Shown: in pieces, positions 34,936-46,200 of the stretch
Layout of the letters: every line of letters begins with the position of its first letter
Numbering within the stretch: the first letter of the stretch is position 1
From: Ampullaceana balthica
Lineage: Eukaryota > Mollusca > Gastropoda > Lymnaeidae
DNA length: 64,000 bases
Direction: 5' to 3'
Assembly (NCBI GenBank): GCA_944989445.1
Contig: CALYLW010000540.1
Coordinates: 187,017 to 251,016, forward strand
Notes under the pieces: generated by a model
The model's database searches: none
Seen by the model: the letters and a program-made list of their open reading frames with translations, nothing else
What the model was told of the DNA's origin: nothing
Made by a program: the position numbers and the translations under genes

Positions 34936-35960
34936 AGGAGCCGTCCATAAATGACGTCACGCAATTTTGACCTATTTTTCACACAGGGGCCGTCCATAAA
35001 GTACGTCACGCTCCAGAGAGGGAGTGGGGAGGGGGTGTAAGAAAGTGTGACAGGGGGGAGAGGGGGTTCGGCCATGTGTGACGTCACTGTGTTTTATATT
35101 AAATTTTAATTATTTTGTTAATTAAAAAAAACATTTTTTTCGAAAGTGTGACGTACTTTAGGGGGGGGGGTCCCGAGATTTGTGACAGGGGGGAGTTAAA
35201 AATGGTCAAAAATAGCGTGACGTACTTTATGGACGGCCTCACACACGTCGCAAAAAGTTAGACATCCCTTCAATATTACGCCATAAAAGCCATATTTACT
35301 GTTTGAAAATGAGCATGTTTCGAATCACTTTTGGTCATTTAAGCATGTATTTAGTGTAAGGTAAATGCATAAAATAAAAACAGGGTATTAGTAGGCCTGA
35401 CAGGACGTAACACAACAGCGAACGTTTCGGCAAAGAGCCTTCTTCAACGGACAAATAGTACACAAATGAAACGAATAAAACGAAATAATAGAAAAAACAC
35501 TTAGCTTCGGTGAAATCCAAGTAGTCCACTACTGGACTACTTGGATTTCACCGAAGCTAAGTGTTTTTTCTATTATTTCGTTTTATTCGTTTCATTTGTG
35601 TACTATTTGTCCGTTGAAGAAGGCTCTTTGCCGAAACGTTCGCTGTTGTGTTACGTCCTGTCAGGCCTACTAATACCCTGTTTTTATTTTATGCATTTAC
35701 CTTTTTAAAAGCCTGATTGCAGTCTCACCCCCATTACTTTATTTAGTGTAAGGCTACACTCTAATATCGTAACACGCGTAAAGCCATGTAGAACGTCATT
35801 AAATAAATTGTAAGCAATCAAATATTTAAGTGGAAATTTTACTTAAAGATGCGCGTTTTGATGTGACGTCACTTTTCTTAAACACCCCCTCTCCTCGTCA
35901 CAAGTGTGGCCTTCTCTCCCCACCCCCACCTATTACGTTACGTCATTTATGGACGGCCCC
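34936..35960. mobile_element. TGACGTCA MITE with two nested insertions
   Basis: Outer termini GGAGCCGTCCATAAATGACG and cgtcatttatggacggcccc. A sister-subfamily MITE (34986-35239, ends GGGGCCGTCCATAAAGTACG / acgtactttatggacggcct) is inserted near the left end. A palindromic insertion (35362-35739) lies in the middle. The remaining body matches the copy at 14409-14829. Confidence 0.8.
35348..35753. mobile_element. Insertion built on a perfect 168-bp-arm palindrome
   Basis: Positions 35361-35528 and 35533-35700 are exact reverse complements (168 bp each) around a 4-bp centre. The insertion, including about 40 bp after the palindrome, is flanked by a 14-bp direct repeat, tatttagtgtaagg, at 35348-35361 and 35740-35753. 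The long target duplication points to target-primed insertion, not a cut-and-paste transposon. Each arm contains ttgaagaaggctctttgccg followed by aaacgttcgctg. This resembles the motif found at ends of Penelope-like elements; that origin is inferred. No ORF. Confidence 0.8.
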
Positions 35961-36529
35961 TTGAGGAAAAGCAGAAAACTTCCATTTTAGCCAAGAAATG
36001 AAAACTCTTATATTTTTTTCTAACATAAAAATATGTATATTTTCATTATTACTTAGTAATAAATTTTTCAACGGAATTTTTCTTTTGCTCCAGTAATGAA
36101 ACACTTAAAAGAAAACTAAAAAAGCCCAAGTACATGTATTTTGAATTACATCTAAAAAAGTTGGAGGATAATAATTTTAAATTACAATGTAATTGATTCG
36201 TAAAATAATTTTTTGTTTCAATTTTATGAATCAAGGGGAGATAACTGTTACCAAAATGGAGGACCAGAAACAAAATTAAAATACATGTAATTTTTCCTGA
36301 AATCAAAAACTTATTCCGTCTAAGTAAATTAGAAAACCTCGTTTCGTGGCTTGTTTAAATAAATAATGTACTTTTATATTGTTTCAGGATAAGTGAATTA
36401 CGTAAATATTCTACGAGTTTTTTTTTAATAAAAGCGTAAGTATGGTTAATTTATTCTTATAATTATCTTGAATAGTTGGAATTTGGACAATGCGGGACAA
36501 TTTGAAGTTGGTAGCGGTAGTAATTTAGT
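35961..36529. other. Intergenic, nothing recognised
   Basis: AT-rich DNA without a supported gene or repeat end. Confidence 0.35.
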
Positions 36530-37360
36530 AATATTAAGGTAGATACGGCAACCGACGCCCGGAAGTATTCTGTAGTTTATTTATTATTTTTTAGTCTACT
36601 TCCTGTTTCAAAATTGACAGTTCTCAATTATTAACAAATGTACCCCTCGGCTACATAGTTACTTTTTTAAACTATACACTATACTGTCTAAATACGTGTC
36701 CTGAAGTTGTTGTTCTTATAACTTTATTATATACGAGCAACAAAGCCCGTCCAAGGACGTTCCGCCACCGTTCGGTGGCATGTTGTAACTCCCCTCTAAC
36801 AGCCGTCTCGACCGACATACATGTGCATCACGTCAAAAATATTATTATATTGTTAAAATTAATAACTCGTAAAAACAGAGCTTTTGACTATAAATACCAA
36901 CGCGCATAACTCAAAATAAAGTGTTGGAAGAAATACTGCACCAAAAATAACTCGTTTTGAATGTCCGCTTAAACGTGTTCAATATGATTGGCTGCTGTAG
37001 GAGTCGTATGTGTTTGAGGGACCAATAGCTATCGATGAGCGGACAGAACATTGCCTTTTATTATATAGGATTATTATATAGGATAGTTATAGGTCCTCAA
37101 ATTATATAAATTTAAATATTTAAGCTATAACACTTCCAAGTGACTCTAAAATTGACATTTCCGACAAAATAAAATTGTGTCTTCTAACCTCAATTTTGAT
37201 TTAACAATAGCTCAATTACGTAGTGAGGGGTACATTTTAGATAGTTGAGAAATGTTAATTTTGAAATTGGAAATCGACTAAAGAAATTATAAATAAACTA
37301 CAGTACAGTTCAGTAAACTAGAATACTTCCGGACGTCTATTGCCATATCTACCAATATTA
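36530..37360. mobile_element. Element with long inverted terminal repeats (~110 bp)
   Basis: The left end (ggtagatacggcaaccgacg, cccggaagtattc, then gtagtttatttat and aaatgtacccctc) is mirrored in inverted order at 37200-37360 (gaatacttccggacgtc, tgccatatctacc). Arms have diverged by several percent and small indels. No transposase frame. Superfamily unknown; exact ends could not be fixed. Confidence 0.65.
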
Positions 37361-39410
37361 ATTAATACCACATCTGAGTTCTTATTCTTATTGCAAAATC
37401 GCAAAATTTTAGTTTCATGTTCTATTTACACAATTTGTCTACTATTCTCATTTTAAAAAAAATTTACCATTGATTTAAAGCCCATGAGATAATTAAAAGA
37501 TACAAAGTAAAGTAATGAAAGCTTGGTCTGGTTATCGCTATTCCGACCATAATGGCGGCTTGAGTTGGTGATGTCAGTCACTTCAACGCTACAGGTTGCT
37601 AGGTAAAAGTGGAGTTGATATACCCACGTTAGATAGCATTATTCGGCATTATTTGTTGCTATTACAATCATGGCGACCGAAAGTAGTCCATGGGGTAACT
37701 AAAAGTGTGTGGGGAGGGGGGTGGGGGCATTTTTTAATTTTTTGACATTTTAGCTACTTGCTTAGAGAAAAAAAGTGAAAAAAGTTGTATTTTTAATTAA
37801 ACGACGGTAGACCAAAACTACATTTTATATGAAATTTAAGGTGATAAAATCAGTATTAAAATAAATTAGAAATTTCAACTTACCTTTCAAATTTCAGAAT
37901 CATGAGAATGGGAGGATACACTTATTTAATCACATTTAAAAACATGTTCATGCCAAAATCACGAGAATGGGGAGGAAACACTTTTGAATCACATTTATAT
38001 AAATCCTGCATTTGCTTACACTCAAAACTCAGCATTTAACTTTTGCAATGTTAGGGCACTGGAGAGAATATTTAAAATGAGAGGCAAAGAGCGTTTGTAG
38101 CTTATTGAACTTATTGTGAATAATGCACGTTTAAATTTCATCCCTCATTTTTGTTAAATTCCGCAAATGAAGTAGTACCATCTTAAAAAAATTTTGAGGA
38201 GGCGTGCCCCCTCCTCATATCGCTCACCTTGATTTTAATTATTTTTTTAAGATTGTGGAGGCATTCCCACTCCTCAAACTCCTCCCCTGTTTTGAAATTG
38301 AATTTAGTATTTTCCGAAAATATTAATCATTATATAGGCTGATTTAATGCGGATGATTACATAAAAAATCACGGGAGAAAACTCTATTTAAAAATTATAA
38401 GGTGAAAACGTAGAATTAATTACTATATATTACTTTTGGGTACGTCAAGTCTGATTCACCCGGTTGCTATTCTAGAGTTTCTTCCCTTGAACTTTTGTTG
38501 TTTCCTTACCTTAACAATTACCTACCTTTGCATAGGAATTTAGAAATGGAAAGGATGGGTTTGTGTTCATACGCCTATCTTGTCCTTATTAGAACAAAAG
38601 GGGTAGTGTTGGGGGAGTGTCCTCCCTCCCCAATTTAATTTTAATTTTAAAAATTTAGAAAAGAAAGGGAGTGGCCTGAGTGGGGTTGAATACAAGTGGT
38701 TGTATGAATATCGTTAAATGCAGAACTTTATTCTATACAAATGTTTAAAAGGAGTGATGCAAATTAGCCCAGTAAAATGAAATTTCATTTTGCCAGAAAT
38801 TCCAGGACTAGTAGCATCACGGTAGAAAGTTTTGTTAATTTTTGTGTAAAATTGTTCTCAATGAAAAGTGAATTTTCCAAAATTGAAAGTATTAGGGTTT
38901 GTGTTAGGTTTAGCTATAAATTTTAGGGTTAAGTTTAGCTGCAAAATTTTTTTTAATAAATAAAATTATGGTAGGTAGACAAGCCGCTCTGATAAACATT
39001 TCTCCCGTTGTTTTACCTGCAGGGCAACTGGCAGACATTGAATTAACTCTGTGTGACTTATATGCTGTGTTACAATTGCAATATTTCTTATTTGATGACT
39101 GGTTATCGGACAATAAATAAAAAGTGTGCTGTGTTCTATCAATAAAAAAATACTTTGATGTACTATACTTCTGCTTAATAGTGTAAAATAATTTGGGACT
39201 GGTATTCGAAGGATTGCCTAACCATGTTCTGTTTATAGTTTAAATTCATTGTTTTGTAAATTATATTGTTATTCTAAATTTTGGGCTGTTATAAATAAAA
39301 AGTTGGTAAGCAAAGTCGGGCAGAGATATAAAATGCGGGAAACAGACCATAAACCGGTGCCAATAGTGCACAGGGTCATCTGCATATGCTTATATTTATT
39401 TATTAATTTT
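37361..39410. other. Intergenic, low-complexity blocks
   Basis: Contains a diverged ~70-bp direct duplication near 37905-38020 ('atcatgagaatgggaggatacact' type) and CCCCTCCTC-rich patches near 38205-38300. A ~70-bp segment at 39150-39230 resembles 29322-29395. No gene supported. Confidence 0.4.
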
Positions 39411-39417
39411 TTTTTAA

Positions 39418-39636
39418 GACCCATAACCGATGGTCGTAGGGGGTCCTAATGTTTCCATTAGAACTTACTAGGGGCTTGCAAGACCTTGAGGGCGGCCAAG
39501 CTCCCTTCCAGGTCAGCGGAGGACTTTCTTAGCGTTAGTCATTCATCATTTTCATTGTGGCTTTAACGTGGGCTAGATCCCACGCCCCTCAGCTTGTAAG
39601 GCGAGCGCACTATTGACTTCGCTATCCAGCCGCCAT
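39418..39636 (-). mobile_element. tRNA-derived SINE, family 2
   Basis: The minus strand starts ggcggctggatagcgaagtc and continues with 'agtgcgctcgcc' (A-box region) and 'ggcgtgggatctagccca' (degenerate B box), a tRNA-like head. The unrelated body ends near the T-run at 39408-39416. Family and tail are inferred. Confidence 0.55.
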
Positions 39637-39760
39637 GCTTATTTAGCTTTCTTTAATTATATAAGAAATTCTTAAAAGACACATTTTTGTGTGCATGTAG
39701 ACATAATGAAATTTAACAATTCAAACACAAATAGGCGCAAGGGGAAATAATCCTCTGTAT

Positions 39761-40040
39761 ATCTTATCTTATCAATACAGACGCTCCTTCTATGCAGAAG
39801 ATAATTGCGTCCACAGGCCATGACAGATGATCTGTTGGCAAGTGATGCAGCGTTCACAGGCCATGGCTTTGTGGGTTCCACACATTACCCAGCCACCTAA
39901 CTAGTGTTAGGTACCCATTCGGAGCTGGGTGACTCAGGGACGCCCTAGGCCCCGGGAACAAATCCTTGCCTGGACATGGATTCAAATCCGTGACCATCGG
40001 TACGCCAGTCGAGCGCGCTGCCACTCGACCACCGCGTCCA
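39761..40040 (-). mobile_element. tRNA-derived SINE, family 1, copy B
   Basis: Full-length match to 13607-13880. On the minus strand the head reads gcggtggtcgagtggcagcg (A box) with a slightly decayed B box (cggatttgaatcc). The body contains 'cggggcctagggcgtccctg' and the tail is the AAGAT-type run. Confidence 0.88.
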
Positions 40041-40501
40041 CCGCGTATAGAAAGAGTGTCTGTTATAGATGAGATAAAATACGATTATACAGTAATATAG
40101 AAATAAGTAATAGTAATAAAAAGCCAGCCTAACTAAAAAGGTAATAGTAATAAATAGCCTAGCCTGACTAAAACTTTCAAAACTAATACTAATAATGATT
40201 ATAAAAATTAATGTTATAAAAATATTTAGGACACAGTAATTTTCTGTATAGGAGTTTCTGTATTGTAGTGTATAAGAAGTGTCAGTAATTTAATCCTATA
40301 AATAGATATATAAGATAAGATATTTACATTGTCATTAAATGTACCTCATACTCATCAGTAAATCTTATCACTAAATTTTTAATTTCTAATTAACAGTTTT
40401 ATGTTTAATGATATTTTTCAAATGTAAAGAGGTATGCCCCTCCCCTATATTTCCTCATTAATTTATTTATAAAAAATTATAGGAAGGGTATCCCCTCCCC
40501 A
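40041..40501. other. Intergenic, nothing recognised
   Basis: AT-rich, with short repeats of 'aataaaaagccagcctaacta' type near 40115-40170. No gene supported. Confidence 0.35.
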
Positions 40502-40702
40502 AACCCCCACCAATGTTCCCTCTAAACTTCGTTGGTCCCTGTGCAAAATTAAAAAATTCCTGTGCAAAGTTGCACAACGTTCATTTTTTATGCAATATTT
40601 TACTAAATTTGCTGTGCGGTCATTCTAAACTGCTGCACGGCGTCAGTCAAATATCTGCGCGGCCGCGCAACTATGCAGCTTAAAGGGAACATTGACCCCC
40701 AC
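40502..40702. mobile_element. hAT MITE (CAATGTTCCCTCTAA ends)
   Basis: Element 40510-40694 (185 bp) runs from CAATGTTCCCTCTAAAC to GCTTAAAGGGAACATTG. Identical octamers ACCCCCAC flank it at 40502-40509 and 40695-40702. The interior includes a 'gcgcggccgcgc' palindrome. Confidence 0.92.
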
Positions 40703-40982
40703 CCCTGATTTATATTACTTTTTTCTATGTTATACGCATATAAATACATTGCAACAGGTTATTTTTACTCTGGTAAAGTGATGATTGTCTGATTTTTAAA
40801 AAAATTATATTTTTTATATATATACTGGAATATTAAGAAGGCGCTTTGAAGTCATTGTCGCTTATATTTCAGCTCTTTTATGCTGCTTGCCATGTAACCA
40901 TTAACAACCTTACATTAGACAAGCGTATAAATTACAAGGCCACTCACCAAAAAATATGGAATTACATGTATTGAAGTTAGGG

Positions 40983-41810
40983 TTAACCTGTCCAGATTAA
41001 ACAGGACTGGTCCTGATCTTAGAAACTGTTAAACAGTAAATCATGTTAATGATTAGTAAACTTAGTTAATGATTAGTTAATTAATTAGTGTATTTGAATA
41101 TATAAATATCCATACCATGGACAACACATCGTGACTAAGGATAGTTCTCTCAGAATAATGATAATGTGGCTTCGAATATTAGAAAATTATAAAGAGAGCA
41201 TTTTGGTCCTTAAATTATGCAGAAATAATGTGTTATTGTTTTTTTAAGCCATCATTGTTGTCATAGTGTTTTAAGAAGATAGACAACTTAACCTAACTTT
41301 AAAACTACATATTGACATCTAAACCTACACCTTACCCTAAATCTTAACCCTGCTTATAATTAAATTTATTCACAGAAACAATTTACTTTATTTCATTATT
41401 ATTAAGGGAATTTGCTCTACCATAACACCAATGTAAAAATAGTTCAAAACGCTCTCTTCACTTGTGCCAAAGTTTCTGAAAATTTCCTCTCATGCGTCTT
41501 CCGTGCTCAGATAAAAGTGCTTTGACTTTGATGTTACAGGCACCTAAGTTAGCTCTTGTCACCTTGTCAAATCTCTCTTCCCTCTTCCCTTCCGACACAA
41601 TTTTTTTAAAGTCATTATTAAGCCTAACTAAACCCAAAACATTTTGATTGATGAATTTTTTTTTATATTTTAGTTTTATTATTTCTTTAAAAAAGTCTTA
41701 TTAAAATACCATTAACATTTTCAACTGTCGCTCGCTGGGATTATATTTGAAATGAAATAAGATTGTTTATTTCAATTCAGGACCAGTCCCATTTAATCAG
41801 CCCGGGTTAA
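40983..41810. mobile_element. piggyBac-like non-autonomous element (TTAA duplication)
   Basis: TTAA at 40983-40986 and 41807-41810 flank an 820-bp element. Its ends are inverted repeats: CCTGTCCAGATTAAACAGGA on the left, and on the right the complement of CCCGGGCTGATTAAATGGGA. TTAA duplication with termini starting CC is typical of piggyBac elements. No transposase. Confidence 0.8.
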
Positions 41811-43184
41811 CTGTAACTTTAATTAGTCTGTATTAGCTTATTACTCGGAGTTCACTATTTATTATTTTATGGTTAAGATGCGGGGCAGCATGCAACATTG
41901 GCATCAGATGGGCCTTCTTAATATTCTTATATATAAGTACTATACAAGGCATCACTGTTATACCAGATCGGCTAATGAATTATTAATTTTTTTTTAATTT
42001 GCTTTGTTGCCGCGGCATAGTATGCTAGAACTAACGCACAATGCGGTGGTGATTTTAAAATGCCTTTGATGTGAACAATGGTCAAGGGTGCGAGAGTTTT
42101 TATTAATCTTGCAAGACTCATTTGATAGATTAAGAAAGATACTGGGCGCTTAGCCAGTGCTCAAATTTGGTCTTATAGTGACAGTTTTCCTGCTAAGTAC
42201 GTGCACATCAAATCTGATGATAACTAAAAATTTATTTGGTGTGTGTTGGAAGAGGAGTACGGCTAGTTTATCCCAAACACCATATTTGAACAGGAAAAGT
42301 AGTGGGTTGTTTTGTGTGATGCAAAATACAGTAATTCCGGCAAGTTTAGGACTGAAAAAATAATACATGTATGGCGTTTTAAACGAATCCCATATTCTCA
42401 TCACTGTTAATTCCGTAAGCTCACAATTTTTATTACAATTTTTTTCCATTTTTAAAAAAAATTCTCAGAGTTCATGTGCATGGCACAAGAGAGGTAAAAC
42501 ACAATGTCACCAACGGATGAGGCATTGTTAAAGTATTCCATTCTGTTGTGGGTTTTAAAAACTAAGAAAAAATATCATGTAACCGCTAACGCATGGTTTA
42601 ACTGGACCTAAAAAAATGAACTGTCTTCGATAATATACCATTTTAATTGATTAACTATTAATTATCACTGTTTACTTTCTTGTTTGAACAATAATTTGTT
42701 TAAAAAATTCGCTGCGTTGAACGCAAGGCAAAAATTTGATAAATTTTCTTGTTAGTACTCACACCTAAGGAAAAAATGGTTAATCCGGTCTATTTTTGAA
42801 AGGTTAACCAGTCCCCAAAAACAAGCAGTCTTAACAACCTTAAATTGAAATGTATTGTTTATTCTTATTAATTTACACCTATAAGCCAAATCTTTGTGTA
42901 AACCAACTGGAGTTCTCAGCTTAGCTAATTTAGTACAAATTCTATTAAACAGCATAAAAAATCTAGGAATATTTAGTTTGACATCTAAAATCAGGAGAGT
43001 ATATTTTTAGATGGCTGATTACTTAGCAATATGATTGAATATCAATTAATTTCCTTTAAATCATGCAATAGTATTATTTTAAAATTTTGTTTATAAATTT
43101 TACTGTCAGTTTTGTTTAAAACATTAATATTTCTTTAAATTATAACTTTAATTTTCACCTAATATCAAATTAATTTTCTTTCAG
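41811..43184. other. Upstream flank of the kelch gene
   Basis: AT-rich. Open frames near 42150-42450 have no recognisable domain. It presumably holds an intron, since exon 1 of the coding sequence is preceded by a good splice acceptor (TTTTCTTTCAG, ending 43184). An upstream non-coding exon was not located. Confidence 0.4.
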
Positions 43185-43206
43185 AACTCTTTGCCTATAA
43201 AGAAAA

Positions 43207-46200
43207 ATGCCTCTGTCACCAAGAAAACAACCATCGCCATATGTTACCAGGAGTACTCAATCATGCCGCCTACGCTTTTTAGATAATACATGTGACAGCA
43301 TGGTGCAATCCAAAGAAAGCTTAAAAACAGGTACCTTATATACTCATTCTATAGCCCGTTCGTTCATAAGCCGACCCCCCACTTTTGGAAGAGAAAAATA
43401 TTAAAAGTGTATAACCCGCTTGCAAGCCAACCCCCCCAAAAATAATAGGACAGCTTAAACAAAATGGTACACATTTTTTAAAAACTACAAGCTAAATCGG
43501 TCATTTTGATTGTTTACTTTGTTCTGCCTATCTTTGTCTTTGTGCTCTTCGTTAGGCAAGAGTTACCGGTATTTTTAAAAAAAAATTCTTTGGTAAACAG
43601 TGACGAAAGCGCGTACATTAAAATTTGTTTGTTGAAAACAAATTTGTAAATCAATTTATTAAAACGTTCACAAAAATAAATAAAATGATTAGATAAGATA
43701 AGTGCAGATGTTTAATAATATATTATAGCTTCTGGTAGAGCAGTCGAATCTTGTAGAATGTAGAAAAGGACCTTGATGATCTACAACAGGGGTCTCCAAA
43801 CTTTTCAGCCGGAGGGCCAGATTAACTGTCAAAAAGCGGTTGGGGGCCAAATAAGAAAGAATCAAAACATACATGTTGTTTTTAAGTATATATTTAATAT
43901 TATTATATTGATAATATTAATATTATTTAATGTTATATTAAATATTATTTAATAATACATTGATGCACTGCACATGAATACATGTAGTAGTGGGAATGGT
44001 GAAATTGTTTCCGGGATGCCAAAGTATTAGATATTTCTGGCTTTAGATTTGATGTCCCTAACATCAACAGTGACCTGAGATTATCATCAGACAAGTTAGT
44101 TCTCAAATTGTTCTTCACGTATTTAATCCTTCAAAATGTCTGTTCGCACAAGTATGTTGTTCCAAAGATTGAAAGGTACCTTGATGCAAAAGCTTTGACA
44201 TTATGAAAGTCTTCCTTGGGCAAAAACTGGTAAAAACTCAAAAGCCCTTCTTTGAACTTGTCCCTAAGGAAGTCATTTGCTTGCAAATCAATCACCTCAA
44301 GCTGCAGTTCATCTGAGCAACTGGACACATCTGCTTCAAATGGATTTTGAAATAGCCTAACTTCTTCTGACTTTGAATCCAAGTCAGAAAACCGCTCCTG
44401 AAACTGCAGCTGGAAGTCTTTGATGATCTCGCATGCAAATGATGTGGGGAATCCAGCTGTTGCTTCAGCCATGAAGACCTTGCACTGCTGAAAGTGTGTC
44501 AAGTTGTTGGCCTGTACTTGTTCCAAAAACAAGACAAGTTTAGCTCTGAAGGCCTTTAGGTGATTGTATAGATCAGAAACTAGATTTGTCTCTCCTTGAA
44601 GTTTTAGGTTCAGAAATTTTAAATGACCAGTAATGTCTGCAGAAAAGGCCAATTTCCATACCCACTCTTCATCAGTCAGTAATGGCTGTGGTTTTCCTTT
44701 ACTTTCTAGGAAGTCATGTATTTCCTTTCTTAATTAAAATACTCTACTCAGAACTTTCTCACAACTTAGCCATCTTACTGCTGTATAATATGGTAAATCT
44801 TGCGATTCTGTGTCTGTATCTTTCAACATGTCTCTGAACTGTCTGTGGTTGAGCCCATGTGACCTTATTAAATTCACCATCTTCACCACAGGATTCAGTA
44901 CACTGCTAATGTCCACATATTTAGTACACAAAGCTTGCTGGTAAATAATAAAGTGCAGGAACATTAGTGGTGGAATGTGTTTCTCATTACATTATATGCT
45001 TCACTTGTCCAACCAAGCCTTTCTTTATGCCATTCATGTTCTTTCCCCCATCAACAGTCAAGCAAGTCAAGTTAGTCCAGTCTAAGTTATAATCAACAAA
45101 TGTTTTTCCCAATTCATTGAATATATCCTCTCCGATAGCTGTGCCATATATGCAATGTAGAGAAGCCAGCTCTTGTGTTATGTTCATGTCTTCATCCACA
45201 CCTATAATGAACACAAGCAGTTGAGAGGTGGAACAGCTGTCCAGCGATTCATCCATTGCAATTGAAAAATGGCGAAACCGGCTTGCATTTTTCGCTAATT
45301 GAGTCACAACGTTTTCACCCAAGTCAAACGGATACCATTGCTCGCCGTGTTTTGCAACACGGCGAGCAATGGTATTTGCACCCATAGCTATATTTTTTAA
45401 TTCTTTGGACTTTTCTGGGCAAAGTTCCTCAGCTACCTCCAACAAACATTCCTTCACTACTTCATCATCTGTAAATGGTTTGCCACTTTTAGCCAGTACA
45501 TAGGCAACTTTATAACTGGCTTTAGTTAAGGATTCATTTTCATTTGAGGATTTACTGAAAATTGTCCTCTGAAATGTGAGTTGATTTTTTAATTTAGAAA
45601 ATTTTTCAGCACAGACTTTACCCTTCAGCTGTGCATATTTCTCCTGATGTTTGCTTTCATGATGGCGGCGCAGGTTGTATTCTTTCATCACAGCCACGGT
45701 TTCATTGCCAATCACACACAATGCTTTCTCGTCGGATTTGATGAAGAAGTATTTCAAACTCCAATCATCTTGAAACTGCCGACACTCATTGTCTATTTTT
45801 CTTTTCCTCTTCTCGGCCATTTTCGGGTTCTAAATATAAAAGTGAATTCAACATGAATAAATAGTGAAACTGTAAGTATCTTGCACACAATATCGCTCAA
45901 AAATGAACACTGGTAAATAATTATCACTAATTAAAATAGAGTGCTACACATTTCACAATTTTGACCAATATACATACTGTATAACACCAACAATATGACA
46001 ACGTTTAGTACGTTCCTTAGTCCCATATACATATGCATACATACTATTGCCCATGTGTGTAATGACAAGTCACATTGAGTTCACATCTCTTTTAGCTTTG
46101 GCCACATAGTTAAGCTTTATAACACTAGGCCAGCAAAATATGTCAATCATTATCCATACCATGAAAGAATGTAAATTATAATAGCAAAGAAGAGAAAGAA

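Noticed and set aside
35335..35529. Open frame in the palindrome arm as a small membrane protein
   Set aside because: It lies within a repeat arm with no start context, and the mirrored arm does not support coding selection.
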